A DNA stretch of 64,000 nt from CADCVT01 sp036389155 (GTDB lineage: Bacteria; Actinomycetota; Thermoleophilia; Solirubrobacterales; Solirubrobacteraceae): positions 1 through 64,000 of the forward strand of contig DASVQN010000021.1 in the NCBI GenBank assembly GCA_036389155.1. Reading direction: 5' to 3'. The position numbers and the translations under genes were made by a program. Positions 1 through 8,991 of this stretch are shown piece by piece. The notes below the pieces were generated by a model, which saw only the letters and a program-made list of their open reading frames with translations, was not told the origin of the DNA and searched no databases. Numbering within the stretch: position 1 is the first letter of the stretch; every line of letters starts with the position of its first letter.

Positions 1-15
1 CCCCCCCCCCCCCCC
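1..15. repeat. Run of 15 C at the window start
   Basis: The window opens with 15 consecutive C residues followed by GCCCG. No other homopolymer of this length was noticed. It lies just beyond the 3' end of the first (minus-strand) gene, so it could be a natural C/G tract or an assembly-edge artefact. No function can be assigned. Confidence 0.6.
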
Positions 16-26
16 GCCCGAGTCGT

Positions 27-392
27 TCACGACAGGTCGACGGACCCGATGTCGCGCGCCTGCACGACGTTTCCGAAGACCGTGCCGGTGATCGAGTTGG
101 TCGTCGGATCCTCCGCGAGCGGGCGGGCGTCCGCGAGCCACGCCCCGAGCTCGTCCGAGAACCCCTCGTCGAGAGCCGCCGCGTCGACGAGCAGCGTGGC
201 CATTCCACGAGGATCGTCCGCGCTCGCCTGAAGCTCCTCCGACGCCGGCTCGCGGTCGCCCCGGACCAGTACGAACGCGCGTCGGACCAGTCCCCCGAGT
301 GACTCGAGCGACCGCTCGCCGGCGGCCCCGGCGGCGCCGCCGAGAATGCCGGAGAGCACCGGTGTGAGCACCTCAACCGTGCCCGGGTCCAT
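27..392 (-). CDS. Small protein with C-terminal RHIM-like amyloid motif
   Basis: 121 residues. The start is ATG at 392 with AAGGAG six bases upstream. The N-terminal half is Gly/Ala-rich and helical and has no signal peptide. The C-terminal tail reads NSITGTVFGNVVQARDIG, ending a few residues later. That pattern (N-x-x-x-G-x-V-x-G-x-V-V-Q-A-x-x-I) matches the RHIM-related bacterial amyloid signalling sequences known from actinobacterial NLR-associated proteins, where a prion-like motif on a small partner templates the same motif on a receptor or effector. Motif assignment is by eye; the signalling role is inference. A matching partner is expected nearby, but none carrying the motif was found in this window. 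It could lie upstream of base 1. Confidence 0.75.
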   Translation of the reverse strand: MDPGTVEVLTPVLSGILGGAAGAAGERSLESLGGLVRRAFVLVRGDREPASEELQASADDPRGMATLLVDAAALDEGFSDELGAWLADARPLAEDPTTNSITGTVFGNVVQARDIGSVDLS

Positions 393-894
393 ACGGAGCT
401 CCTTCGGTCATCGGGATCCACAGACTAGAGCGTGCGAAGAAAAATTCCGCGCTGGGGTGATGCCCTTACGCTCTGCAGATATCCCCTTACCACCGGCGTC
501 GCAAGTGGACTAGGAACCTCGCCGCTCCGCACCTACTGGTCCATCGCGGGCTGTGCCGAACGAGTGGTAGCGCTCGCCTCGGTCACTCGGATGTCCAGAG
601 TGCGGTCAGGCTGGTTCATCGCGGCGCGCAAACGTGGGTCTGCAGCTCCGCGGAGACCGCCGCGCAGCGGCAGCGACGGCTGCTGAACGCTCGCGGGATA
701 CGTTCGTGTGAGCCGATGATCGGCACGAACTAGTTCTAGACCGCGCGGCGGAGCACATGGCGGTCCGATGCCTCAAGAGGCGCGTGGTCAACCGATGGGG
801 CGGCGAAGGCGAGCCGGTGTTCCGCGTGGACCGTCCTGCCGCCGTGCGCTGCCGTGACCGCGCGAACGCACGCTCGCTTCCTCGCCGGCGAGCT
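393..894. other. Gene-free stretch
   Basis: About 500 bases separate the two minus-strand genes. Short open frames occur on both strands, but none has a ribosome binding site, a recognisable domain or normal codon bias. It may be degraded coding sequence. I see nothing else in it. Confidence 0.5.
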
Positions 895-1251
895 TCAGCG
901 CTGTCGGCGGCGCGCCGTGAAGCGCAGGACGCCGCTGTCGCAGGAGCCGGTCACGTCGCGAGCGGTACCGACGGCCCGGCGCCGGCCGATGCGCCCCTTG
1001 ACCGTGAACTGAGTGTCGTGGTGGGCGAAGCGGCCCCTCCGTATCACCATCCTCGCGGAGACGAGGGTCCCCCGGGCGGAGTCAGCGGGGCACGCATTCA
1101 CGAAGCGAAAGCCGACGACCTTGCCGCCGCGAACCCTGAATGAGACCGACCCGCCGTTCTCTGTCCGGCCGCGCCACGGACCGGAGCCCGCTGCGTCGAG
1201 GATGGCGGGGCAGGTGCAGAGAGCGACAATCGCAAAGATCAAGACTCTCAC
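895..1251 (-). CDS. Small exported protein
   Basis: 118 residues with a GTG start at 1251. A typical signal peptide (hydrophobic VLIFAIVALCTCPAILDAAG) precedes a basic, beta-rich mature domain with two Cys residues and Arg-rich ends. Small exported proteins of this pattern, with GTA-type small residues alternating with charged strands and paired Cys, are common in Solirubrobacterales; I recognise the style but not a named family. It diverges from the lysozyme-like gene, whose start is 32 bases away, so the two probably share an intergenic promoter region. Export is seen from the sequence; function is unknown. Confidence 0.7.
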   Translation of the reverse strand: MRVLIFAIVALCTCPAILDAAGSGPWRGRTENGGSVSFRVRGGKVVGFRFVNACPADSARGTLVSARMVIRRGRFAHHDTQFTVKGRIGRRRAVGTARDVTGSCDSGVLRFTARRRQR

Positions 1252-1283
1252 ACCATGACGCTATCACTCTGTAGAGTCGATTC

Positions 1284-2623
1284 ATGCACCGCCGCGCCCT
1301 CGCTACGGGCGTCTTGGCGCTTCTCATCGCCTCGGTCGCGCTCGCGCAGGATCCACCCGCTCTGAGCGAGGCCGGGGTCGCGCACATCAAGAGCTACGAG
1401 AGCTTCGTGCCCTCCCTCTACGAGGACCAGGGCGGCCACTGCACCATCGGGTACGGGCATAAGCTCCACGACGGCGGGTGCACGAGCGCCGATCGCGCCG
1501 CCCATGCGACTCCCCTGACCGAAGCGGAGGGGAGCCGGTTGCTGCAAGAGGACGCAACGAAGTTCGTGCGCGCCGTGAGGGGCAGCATCACGGTCCCCCT
1601 CAGCCAGGACCAGTTCGACATGCTCGTCAGCTTGGCGTACAACATCGGCGACCACGCGTTCAAGACGTCGACGCTCGTCGACAAGCTCAACGCGGGGCAC
1701 TACGACCAAGCCGGAGCGGAGATCGACAAGTGGATCTACGTGAACGCAGTCCTCTCGAACGGCCAGATCACCCGGCGAGCGACGGAGCGAGCCACGTTCG
1801 GCGACGCCGCGCCGGGCGATGGCTGCGCTGTCGCGTGCCCCACGCCCCCGGAGGCCCACGCCCCCTACCACAACCTCACGATCGTCAATCCCGATCTCAG
1901 CGAAGGGCTGGTGGGCGGCGGGCAGCTGTACAGCCCCACGCCCGAGAGCCGCGAGTGCGCGCCATACGAGTCAGAATGCCTCATCCGCTGCGGTAGCAAG
2001 ACGACCCAAGAGGTGGTCTGCTCCCTGGATTTCGTGCATGGCGTGACGGTCAACCTCAGCCTGTACGGCGTCGGCTCGGGGCCGTCCGCCGACGACTTCC
2101 AATGGCATGGCGACTGCGGCGACCGTGGTGGGGAGGGGTTCTTGTACTGGCACGACTGTGTCGTGCTGATGGATCGCGACCAATCCGTGAGCGTCGAGTA
2201 TCTGTACGGCCAGTGCGTCAGCAGTACCGGCGGCCTGTTTCCGTGCGGCGGGCGCACGCGTCGGCGGCGATCGTCAGAGGCTGAGGAACCGGAAGCGGAG
2301 CCGCACCCTTCTCTGGCGAGACCCTCGTCCTCATGGCGGACGGGTCGACGAAGCCGATCGCTCGGACCAGAGTGGGGGACGTCGTCACGGCGGCGAATCC
2401 GATGACCGGGCAGCATCTTGCTCGGAAGGTGACGCACGTCTGGATCCACTCCGACGTATTGCTCAGCCTGTGGGTTGGCGACGAGTTCATTGTCACCACC
2501 GTCGATCACCCGTTCTGGGAGGAGGCCGACAGGGCGTGGGAGCGCGCCGATGCTGTCGCCAGCGGAGACCGGGTCCGCACGGGCCGAGGGCGCGGCCTGG
2601 GGCTGCGGTCGGACATCGCGTGA
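1284..2623 (+). pseudogene. Secreted GH24 lysozyme with Cys-rich and Hint domains, frameshifted
   Basis: The first frame starts at ATG 1284, a TAGAGT hexamer sits seven bases upstream, and a signal peptide ends near residue 21. A GH24 (phage-type muramidase) domain follows with the catalytic spacing E39-x8-D48-x5-T54 (SYESF ... EDQGGHCTIGYGH). Residues about 165-320 form a Cys-rich beta domain. Near 2285 the conserved reading moves to a second frame encoding an intein-like Hint domain (GETLVLMADGSTKPI ... TTVDHPFW), which ends at 2623. The expected catalytic Cys of Hint is replaced by Pro (PFSGETL), so self-processing is unlikely. The GH24 part would cleave peptidoglycan outside the membrane. 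The two frames may reflect a sequencing error or real decay. Confidence 0.7.
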
Positions 2624-2689
2624 GACTACTTCGACGGCTTGGGCTGCCCGGCCTGTGCCACGCTCACCAGCTATCCCAGGGGTTATGAG

Positions 2690-5617
2690 CTACAGCCGAA
2701 TCGGCGGCTCGATGCGGGTGCTCGTGCGCTTCGTGTTGCCGAGCCCCTCGTTACCGGGCCGCCGCGGGGTCAGTCCGTCGGCCTCCTGCTGAGCTATGGA
2801 CTGGTTGAGCGCGAGCAGCTGGGCGAGCACATCCTCGTCGCGACTGAACCCGTAGGCGACCGCAACGGCCTCGTCGAGCTTTTCCTGGAGAGTACGAAGC
2901 GGGTTGCGTCCGGGGTCGCGCAGCGATGCGTACTGCTTCTCCAACGTGATGCCGTCGGCGAGCCTTTCGTCGCGGAAGTTGAGGAGGTTCTCGACCGCTT
3001 CCGCGACCATCTCCACAGCCTCTTCTGTCGGCGCCTGCGGCCACGGGAACGTGTCGAACACCGTCCTCGATGTGTAGCGCAAGTCAACCCGCATCTTCGA
3101 GCAGCGCTCCTCGAAGTAGGCACGGTGGTATGTCGAGTGGAGGATTCCGAAGCTGTAGTCGTCCTCCAGAGCGAACACGGTCAGCGCATCGCCGGGGTGG
3201 ATGTCCGGCGAGACAAACGCGTAGATGGAAGCGCGAGTCCAGACCGCATGTCGTGAAGTCGCGATGTACCGCGTTAACCCGCTGATGGCCTCCAACATGT
3301 CGGCCCGCCGGCGCCACAGGTGCCACCAGGTCGGCATGAAGTCGCGGCGCTCCCAGACCAGCGTCGCCTTCGGGTCTGCTTCGAGGAGCTTCTTGTTGCG
3401 CTCGGCCTCTTTGCGCACCAGTTCATCGCGGTCTGCGAGTACTCGCTCTTTGACCCACTCATACGCCGCTGGGGCTTGCGCTGCTGCGGCCATGGCATCG
3501 TCGGCGTCGATGTCGATGACGAAGCGCGACGGAGCACCCGTCTTCGCGATGTCGCTGCCGTTCAGATACGGGTAGATGACGGCCGCGTTCTTCGGGTCCT
3601 TGCCAACGAGAGCTTTGGCTTGCTCCGCCGTCAACACGAAGCCCTTCGTGTGTTGCGGCGTCTGGCCCTGGAAAATGACCTGTGGGCGACGATTCGCCCA
3701 CAGCTTCTTTGCGTGGCGCAGGTCCGTCTCCGTCGAAAGGGAGCCGGTTATCTCGGCGACCTCCATCTTGGCCGTGCCGCGCGTCAACCACAACGTCTTT
3801 GTTCCGTCGTAGGGGCCCTTGACCCAGTTGACGATGCTGACTTCAACGCTCGCGTCGCCGGACCACGGCTGCGAGGAAACCGCATCGACGATGACACCCC
3901 CGTTGTCAACGATGTAGTCGAGCGTGCTCTTACGCGTGTCACCCGAGCGGATGTTTGCGGTGCCAACGAGACCCGCGCGGCCCCCGGGGGGCAACTTGTC
4001 GTGGGTTTTGCGGAACCAGTAGGAGACGTAATCAGAGAGCCCAGCGATGTCGGGGTACGCGCGTCGTAGTGCTGCGATTTCGGCCGGCAGTTTCTCCTTC
4101 AGCATCCGCTTCGCGCCGAGGTACGGCGGGTTGCCGATACACACGCTGAAGTCTGGCCACTCGGTCGTCACCGCGTTAGCCGTCTGGAAGTTCCCGTCCA
4201 AGTCATCGAGCGGCAGGTAGGCGCGCTCGTCGCCGAGCTCATCGGCGGCGAGCTTTCGCCCGAGCATCAGCGTGACCTTGGCGACCTCGACCGCGAACGG
4301 ACGCAGGTCGATGCCGAAGAACTGCCGCGTCGAGACGAATGACATCCGCATCGCCTCCTCGCGTCCCTGCTCGCGACTGCGCCGCAGCCGCTTGTCGTGC
4401 AGCTCGCGCTCAAGCCGGCGCAGCTCTCGGTAGGCGACGTAGAGGAAGTTGCCAGAGCCGCACGCTGGGTCTAAGACGCGGTAGTTGAGCATGTCGTTCT
4501 CGACCTGCCCCAGCTCTTCGAGCGTGGTCGCCTGCTCGATGCGCTCGCGCCAGGGCCGGACGATGCTCGGCAGGACGACCTTCTGGATGTCAGCCTCGCT
4601 CGTGAAGTACGCGCCGTAGGCGTGCCGCTCGGGCTTGTCGAGCGACTGCTCGAAGAGCGTGCCGAATATGACCGGCCGCACTTCTGCCCAGTTCTCCTGT
4701 GCGGCCAGCGCGAGCGCTCCGACCTCCTCCTTCGTCAGCTCGAACGGAGTGATGTTCGCGTACAGCCCACCGTTGAAATAGGGGGTGCCCTCGAACCGGC
4801 CCGCCGGCGTGTCACCCTTGGCGTTCATTTCACGGAAGAGGCTGAACAGAAGGTCGTAGGCGCTGCCCTTGCCGGCCATCACGTCTTCGATGGCCTGGGT
4901 GAAGAAGTGGCGCGGCAGCAACCCGATGTCCTCGGAGAACATCGCCATCACCGCCTGCAAGATGAAGCGCTGCGCAGCGTCGCGGTCCACCCCGCGGCCG
5001 ACGATGTTGTTGAAGACGCGGGAGACCGTCTCGGCGGTCTCCCGCGTGACGGCGACCAGGTCGTTGCCGAAGGTCGGCTCTTCCCGGTGCGGGAGCAGGA
5101 ACGCGAGCGGCTCCCAGCGCCGGTCGAGGTCTTCGACCGTGACCTTGTCCACCGGCTCTTCGAGCTGGCTGTTCAGGTCATAGACCCAGAGCTCATCGAA
5201 GTTGCAGAGCACGACGAACTCGGGCCGGTCAGGCACGAGGTCAATCCAGTACTCGAAGGCTTGGCGGTAGTGCTTCGAGAGGTCCTCGCCGCGCTTCTTC
5301 ATCTCGATTAGCACGCGCGGCTTCCAGACGAGGTCAGCGAACGCTGTCCCGCCGCGGCTCTTGGCCTTGATGCGCTCCTCCAGCGTCGCGCCGGCGTCGA
5401 ACACGCCGCCGTGACCGAGCGCCTGGAACAGCCGGTCGAGGAAGACCTGCGACTGCCCCTTCTCGTCTCCGTGGATATTCGCGCGCCACCACTCGATGAA
5501 GGTGGTCAACCGCTCGCGTAGCTCTTCGACTGGCGGGTTGGACGGCACCCGCGGAAGTTTCTCTGTTTCGTGCTGAAGGCGTCGCTGCGGCGCCGGCTTG
5601 TAGCGGGAGGGCAGCAA
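2690..5617 (-). CDS. Type IIG/IIL-like restriction-modification enzyme (MmeI-like)
   Basis: 975 residues in one polypeptide. The N-terminal region carries a PD-(D/E)xK-type nuclease signature (D95 in FADLVW, E105 and K107 in LIEMKK). A helical connector is followed by an amino-methyltransferase with the SAM-binding motif DPACGSGNF at 383-391 and catalytic NPPY at 496-499. The C-terminal third is the target-recognition part (TRYIATSRHAVW ... FPWPQAPTEE). This order and length fit MmeI-like single-chain enzymes that cut and N6-methylate adenine. The annotated start is TTG; a GTG 23 codons later is possible. No separate specificity or methylase gene is adjacent. Close alternatives are the adenine methylases of BREX or DISARM systems, but no companion genes of those systems are present. 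Confidence 0.85.
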   Translation of the reverse strand: MLPSRYKPAPQRRLQHETEKLPRVPSNPPVEELRERLTTFIEWWRANIHGDEKGQSQVFLDRLFQALGHGGVFDAGATLEERIKAKSRGGTAFADLVWKPRVLIEMKKRGEDLSKHYRQAFEYWIDLVPDRPEFVVLCNFDELWVYDLNSQLEEPVDKVTVEDLDRRWEPLAFLLPHREEPTFGNDLVAVTRETAETVSRVFNNIVGRGVDRDAAQRFILQAVMAMFSEDIGLLPRHFFTQAIEDVMAGKGSAYDLLFSLFREMNAKGDTPAGRFEGTPYFNGGLYANITPFELTKEEVGALALAAQENWAEVRPVIFGTLFEQSLDKPERHAYGAYFTSEADIQKVVLPSIVRPWRERIEQATTLEELGQVENDMLNYRVLDPACGSGNFLYVAYRELRRLERELHDKRLRRSREQGREEAMRMSFVSTRQFFGIDLRPFAVEVAKVTLMLGRKLAADELGDERAYLPLDDLDGNFQTANAVTTEWPDFSVCIGNPPYLGAKRMLKEKLPAEIAALRRAYPDIAGLSDYVSYWFRKTHDKLPPGGRAGLVGTANIRSGDTRKSTLDYIVDNGGVIVDAVSSQPWSGDASVEVSIVNWVKGPYDGTKTLWLTRGTAKMEVAEITGSLSTETDLRHAKKLWANRRPQVIFQGQTPQHTKGFVLTAEQAKALVGKDPKNAAVIYPYLNGSDIAKTGAPSRFVIDIDADDAMAAAAQAPAAYEWVKERVLADRDELVRKEAERNKKLLEADPKATLVWERRDFMPTWWHLWRRRADMLEAISGLTRYIATSRHAVWTRASIYAFVSPDIHPGDALTVFALEDDYSFGILHSTYHRAYFEERCSKMRVDLRYTSRTVFDTFPWPQAPTEEAVEMVAEAVENLLNFRDERLADGITLEKQYASLRDPGRNPLRTLQEKLDEAVAVAYGFSRDEDVLAQLLALNQSIAQQEADGLTPRRPGNEGLGNTKRTSTRIEPPIRL

Positions 5618-5631
5618 GAGCTACCCCTGCA

Positions 5632-5660
5632 CCTACCCCCGCAGCAGCTGCGGGGGTAGG
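5632..5660. repeat. Perfect 13-bp-stem hairpin
   Basis: Two 13-base arms (5632-5644 and 5648-5660) are exact reverse complements with a 3-base CAG loop; the arms read CCTACCCCCGCAG and CTGCGGGGGTAGG. It lies just upstream of the restriction-modification start and abuts the larger inverted repeat. It could be part of a replication or transfer origin, or a transcription block between divergent genes. Confidence 0.85.
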
Positions 5661-5804
5661 CGGCCGCTCGGCCCCGTCCCCACCTAGCTTCGCGAGGCCT
5701 CCGCGGGCTCGACCACCCACCCCCACCGTGCAACAAGTTGCGGTTTGGGGTCGGGTGGTCGAGCCCACTTCGGCACTACGTGTGGGGACGGGGCCGAGCG
5801 GCCG
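5661..5804. repeat. Nested inverted repeat, candidate oriV/oriT
   Basis: Outer arms 5661-5683 and 5782-5804 are perfect 23-base inverted repeats. A second perfect pair of 14 bases (5705-5718 and 5753-5766) nests inside. A small GCAAC-AA-GTTGC hairpin (5730-5741) sits at the centre. The 144-base structure could form a cruciform or an elaborate stem-loop. It ends 11 bases before the replication-relaxation gene. Such structure next to a replication/relaxation gene is what an origin of replication or transfer looks like. The structure is read directly; the origin role is inference. Confidence 0.75.
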
Positions 5805-5814
5805 AGAGAGGTAG

Positions 5815-6642
5815 GTGGGAGACCACCGCAAGACCGACCGGATCAGGACCACCAAAGCGCCATGCAGGTGCATGGAGGAGCAGAACAGCAACAGCTCGCC
5901 GGCGATCCTCGTCGACCGCGGACGGTGGGCGAAGGTTGAGGCGCAGCGCGACGCCGACGTCCTGCGGTTCGTCGGCCGGTTCCGCTTCGTGACGGACGAG
6001 CTGCTCGCGGAGCGCTTCGGTGTCTCGCGTCAGCAGATGAACCTCCGGGTGCGCCGCCTCGCCGCGGCCGGCCTCCTCCAGCGCAGCGACCCGAGGACGC
6101 AGCCGGCGCTGACGACGCTCACGCGCAAGGGCGCGCGCGCCGTCGACCTGCCCCTCCGACGAGAGCCGAGGACGCACGCGCAGCGCGACCACGAGCTCGC
6201 GCTCGTCTCGCTCGTCATCCAGCTGGAACGCGCCGGCGGCGCGCGCGTCCGCACCGAGCGCGAGTGCCGCACGCGCGAAGCGGCAGAGGCCAGCCGTTAC
6301 AGCGTGCCCGTCGCCCGCACCGCGGGCCGAGAGGAGCAGCGCTGGCCGGACATCGTGCTCGAAATCGCAAGCTGGCGCACCGCGCTGGAGCTGGAGCTCT
6401 CTTCGAAGGGCACGACGCGCCTTAAGTCGATCATCGAGGCGTACGCCGCCGCGGCCCTCTTTGACGAGGTCGTCTTCATGGCGGGCAGCGTCGTCATCGC
6501 GCAGCGCCTGGGGCGGCTCGCGGCTGCGGCGGGAAGGAGTCCCGACGCCAACCCGAGCGCGGCGATGCGCGTGGTGCCGTCGCCGCTCCTCGCCGCCGGG
6601 GAGCAGCAGGCGATCGCGGCCGCGCTCGTGAGGGCGCATTAG
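5815..6642 (+). CDS. Replication-relaxation (Replic_Relax) family protein
   Basis: 275 residues from a GTG at 5815; ATG 5872 (256 residues) is the alternative. Residues about 40-110 form a winged-helix domain (DADVLRFVGRFRFVTDELLA ... MNLRVRRLAAAGLL). A mixed alpha/beta domain follows, with RDHELALVSLVIQLER and WPDIVLEIASWRTALELELS, the latter resembling a nuclease-like core (D-I-V-L ... E-L-E-L-S-S-K). This arrangement matches the Replic_Relax family found on actinobacterial plasmids and conjugative elements, which is linked to plasmid replication or DNA relaxation. It reads away from the nested inverted repeat. No classical relaxase was recognised in the window, so this is the best candidate for the DNA-processing partner of the transfer system. 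Confidence 0.75.
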   Translation: MGDHRKTDRIRTTKAPCRCMEEQNSNSSPAILVDRGRWAKVEAQRDADVLRFVGRFRFVTDELLAERFGVSRQQMNLRVRRLAAAGLLQRSDPRTQPALTTLTRKGARAVDLPLRREPRTHAQRDHELALVSLVIQLERAGGARVRTERECRTREAAEASRYSVPVARTAGREEQRWPDIVLEIASWRTALELELSSKGTTRLKSIIEAYAAAALFDEVVFMAGSVVIAQRLGRLAAAAGRSPDANPSAAMRVVPSPLLAAGEQQAIAAALVRAH

Positions 6643-6734
6643 GCGGTCACGGCGGGACGCGCGCCGGCCTATCGCGCGATCCCCCGACGCGTAGCATCCG
6701 CTTCGTTGCGCGTCGAGCCTTCGCGGCGGCAGCG

Positions 6735-6866
6735 GTGACCGTAGTTAGCACGGCCGTCGTCCGGGTCGTCGATTGCTCGGACGACGGCAAGACCTACACC
6801 TGGCTGTGCGTCGACCACCCGAGAGATGCACATCGGCAGAGCTACTGCCGGACGGTCGACCGGTAG
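6735..6866 (+). CDS. Possible 43-residue Cys-containing peptide
   Basis: GTG at 6735 opens a 43-residue frame with a short hydrophobic start and a mature-looking DCSDDGKTYTWLCVDH ... SYCRTVDR end. Three Cys residues and good codon use suggest a small exported protein, but the signal sequence is short and upstream in-frame starts are absent. It may be the 3' part of a frameshifted gene. Function unknown. Confidence 0.35.
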   Translation: MTVVSTAVVRVVDCSDDGKTYTWLCVDHPRDAHRQSYCRTVDR

Positions 6867-7065
6867 AGCGGTCCCACGCGCGAGCTAAGTGTGGGGGCAG
6901 GACCGCGTGAGCGCGAGGAGGTAGGGAACCTCGGTCATCGCTCGACAGGTGCACCCACCCGGCGCCGAGCCACGCGCCGGGGTGGCGAAGAGTTCATGAG
7001 CATCAGGGATCGTGTACCCGATCAGCGATCTTGCATCAATCTCGGTACATCCAGACAGTGGCGGC

Positions 7066-8431
7066 ATGTCAGCGCCGCCTCCGGCGGACCCGGATTTACC
7101 GTCGACTCCGGCTTCTGCGACATCCGCACCGACTGCCGCGGCCGGGACAGAGGCCGCAGCGGCGCCGTCCAGCATCGCATCAGTTGTCCTGCAGGTACTC
7201 GCCGCGATTGGAACCGGCATCGGGGTGCTCGGGTTCGTCACTTTCTTCGGCGGCGTGATCCTGTTCGTCCGCTTGCAAGCCGTCGGACTGCCCGCCGCTG
7301 AAGGCGTCGCCGCCGTACCGCGGGAGATCCTGCTCGTCACCGGCGCGACCTTCCTCGCACCCGCAGCCTTGCTCGCCTTTGTCGCGGTCGCCGCTCTCTA
7401 TCTCTACAACCTGTGGATGCAGGCACGCTTGAATGCGCCGCCTGCGCCCGTACAAGGACCAGGCCGCAGCCGCGGAACATCAGCGGCGCCGATCCGTCGA
7501 CGAGGAGGCCCGTCTGGCGGAGGACGAGGAGCGGATCCGGCGAGAGACGGCGGAGAAAACGCGGCAGGTCGCCGACGGAATCTCCGAGGGCGGCGGCGCA
7601 GAGCAGCTCGAAACACTCGGTGAGGCGCTGACGACGGCCAGCGCTCTGCTAGCAGGGGCCGCGACATCGCGGCGAACGGCGGAGGAGCGGCTTATCAGCT
7701 GTCGGCAGGAGGTCGAACGGGCGCGCGCACAGGAGGACCTTGAGCGCCGTCGCGACCAGGTTCTGCGCACGCTTCTCGGCGCTGGGCTCCTCTTAGCGCT
7801 CGGGCTCGGAGTCGCGCTGCTGTCGTTCCATCCCGGGGCGTGGTGGCAGATCCTGGCGATGGTCTTCGCGTCGTTCGTCACGGCGGTGCTGGCGTTCGCG
7901 GTGTGGGCGAGCACGCGACAGTTCGCGTGGTTCGGTGTGGCGACGTTCGTCGCCATCGGCGTCGTGTTCGGGCTCACGAAGTACTACTCCGTCGAGAACG
8001 ATCCACAGGTCCTACCGGCTGCCGTATTGCGGGCGGATCGCGAGCCGGCCGCGGGTTTCCTCGTCGCGAAGACCGACGATGAGCTCCTCCTCGGCCGGAC
8101 CCACCCACGCTCCGCGGGCGATCGGCTCGTGGTGATGCCGCGCGATGAAGTGGAGGACATCTCAATCGGAGAGGCTGCGTCGCCCGGCACGGCGCGGGTG
8201 CGCGCGCTTGCACTTGCGCTCGAGTTGTGTGGGCAGTTCAGCGAGGACAAGCGCCCGGCGCCGACGGCGGCCGGCGCGCATGCCCGATCTGCGGCGCGAG
8301 CGCGGACAAGCGCCAGGTCGACGCGTTATCAGCATGAGCGTCTTTGCTCCCCTCGGGAGCGGTCACACCTGCGGGTGCTGCTTCGCGACGAAAAGCTGGT
8401 TCAAGCCGAGCGACTCGTTCGGCGTAGGTAG
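7066..8431 (+). pseudogene. Multi-pass membrane protein, frame broken
   Basis: Starting at ATG 7066, an Ala/Pro-rich leader is followed by two membrane helices (LQVLAAIGTGIGVLGFVTF; VTGATFLAPAALLAFVAV). The frame then changes near 7430. In the new frame a charged coiled coil (EEARLAEDEERIRRETAEK) leads into three more helices (LLGAGLLLALGLGVALL; ILAMVFASFVTAVLAFAV; GVATFVAIGVVFGL) and a soluble C-terminal domain. Coding quality fades after about 8270, so the true C-terminus is uncertain. The two parts look like one gene of roughly 400-450 residues. Not a family I recognise. Confidence 0.55.
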
Positions 8432-8616
8432 CTGTCGCGGATACCTCCACAACGCCGGTGACGCACCGGCGAGCGTCTCGCTCAACGGCTGTCGCCGCGG
8501 TCTTGCTTACAGCGCGGCGCGCTTGTCGTTTCGGTCGACTCGGCGGCCGCCGATGATGTCCGCTGTTACCCGCTGCGGAGACGAGCGACGGCGGATACGC
8601 ACATCCGCTGCGGCGT

Positions 8617-8898
8617 CTACTTCCCTTTCCCAGCGCGACCACGCCTGTCGGGCGCGCGCGACTCCTTCTGCTTCGGACCCTTCACGATGTCAGCCGCCCG
8701 GAACTTGCGATTCTCGCCCTGAACCCGAACCTCGCCGCCTCCGAGGTTCCTCGTGATCTCCTTCGCTCGCGAGATGGCCTGCCTCTGCGTCGACTTGTGC
8801 GCGCTCGCGCGCTTGTGGCCTTCCCTGACGACGTCCCAGCCGCCTCGCTCCTTATTCGGCACGACATATCGATCGGAGTCGTTGCCCTTCGCCATCAT
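8617..8898 (-). CDS. DUF2188 family protein
   Basis: 93 residues. ATG ATG at 8898 is preceded by AGGAG five bases upstream. The sequence RYVVPNKERGGWDVVREG, followed by KRASAHKSTQRQAISRAKEI and a GGGEVRVQG strand, is the DUF2188 pattern: a small basic domain with Trp and a repeated RAS-type helix. Members are short proteins widespread in bacteria with no established role. The tail is Lys/Arg-rich and could bind nucleic acid, but that is inference. It stands alone, divergent from the membrane protein gene at 8992. Confidence 0.85.
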   Translation of the reverse strand: MMAKGNDSDRYVVPNKERGGWDVVREGHKRASAHKSTQRQAISRAKEITRNLGGGEVRVQGENRKFRAADIVKGPKQKESRAPDRRGRAGKGK

Positions 8899-8991
8899 TT
8901 GTCTCCTCTCTCGGCGTTCGGTCGCGCGGCTGCAATATCTCTCAACGAGTCGTTCCGAGTCCGTCGTGACTCACCTTCACCATTGTGCCGG

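Noticed and set aside
2690..5617. BREX or DISARM assignment of the large methyltransferase
   Set aside because: The gene has its own N-terminal nuclease motif, and no helicase, PglZ, phospholipase or other companion gene is adjacent; a single-chain type IIG/IIL enzyme explains it better.
6885..7067. 60-residue minus-strand frame starting at the same CATG as the membrane protein
   Set aside because: Composition is plausible, but there is no ribosome binding site or recognisable domain, and the divergent start overlaps the neighbouring start completely.
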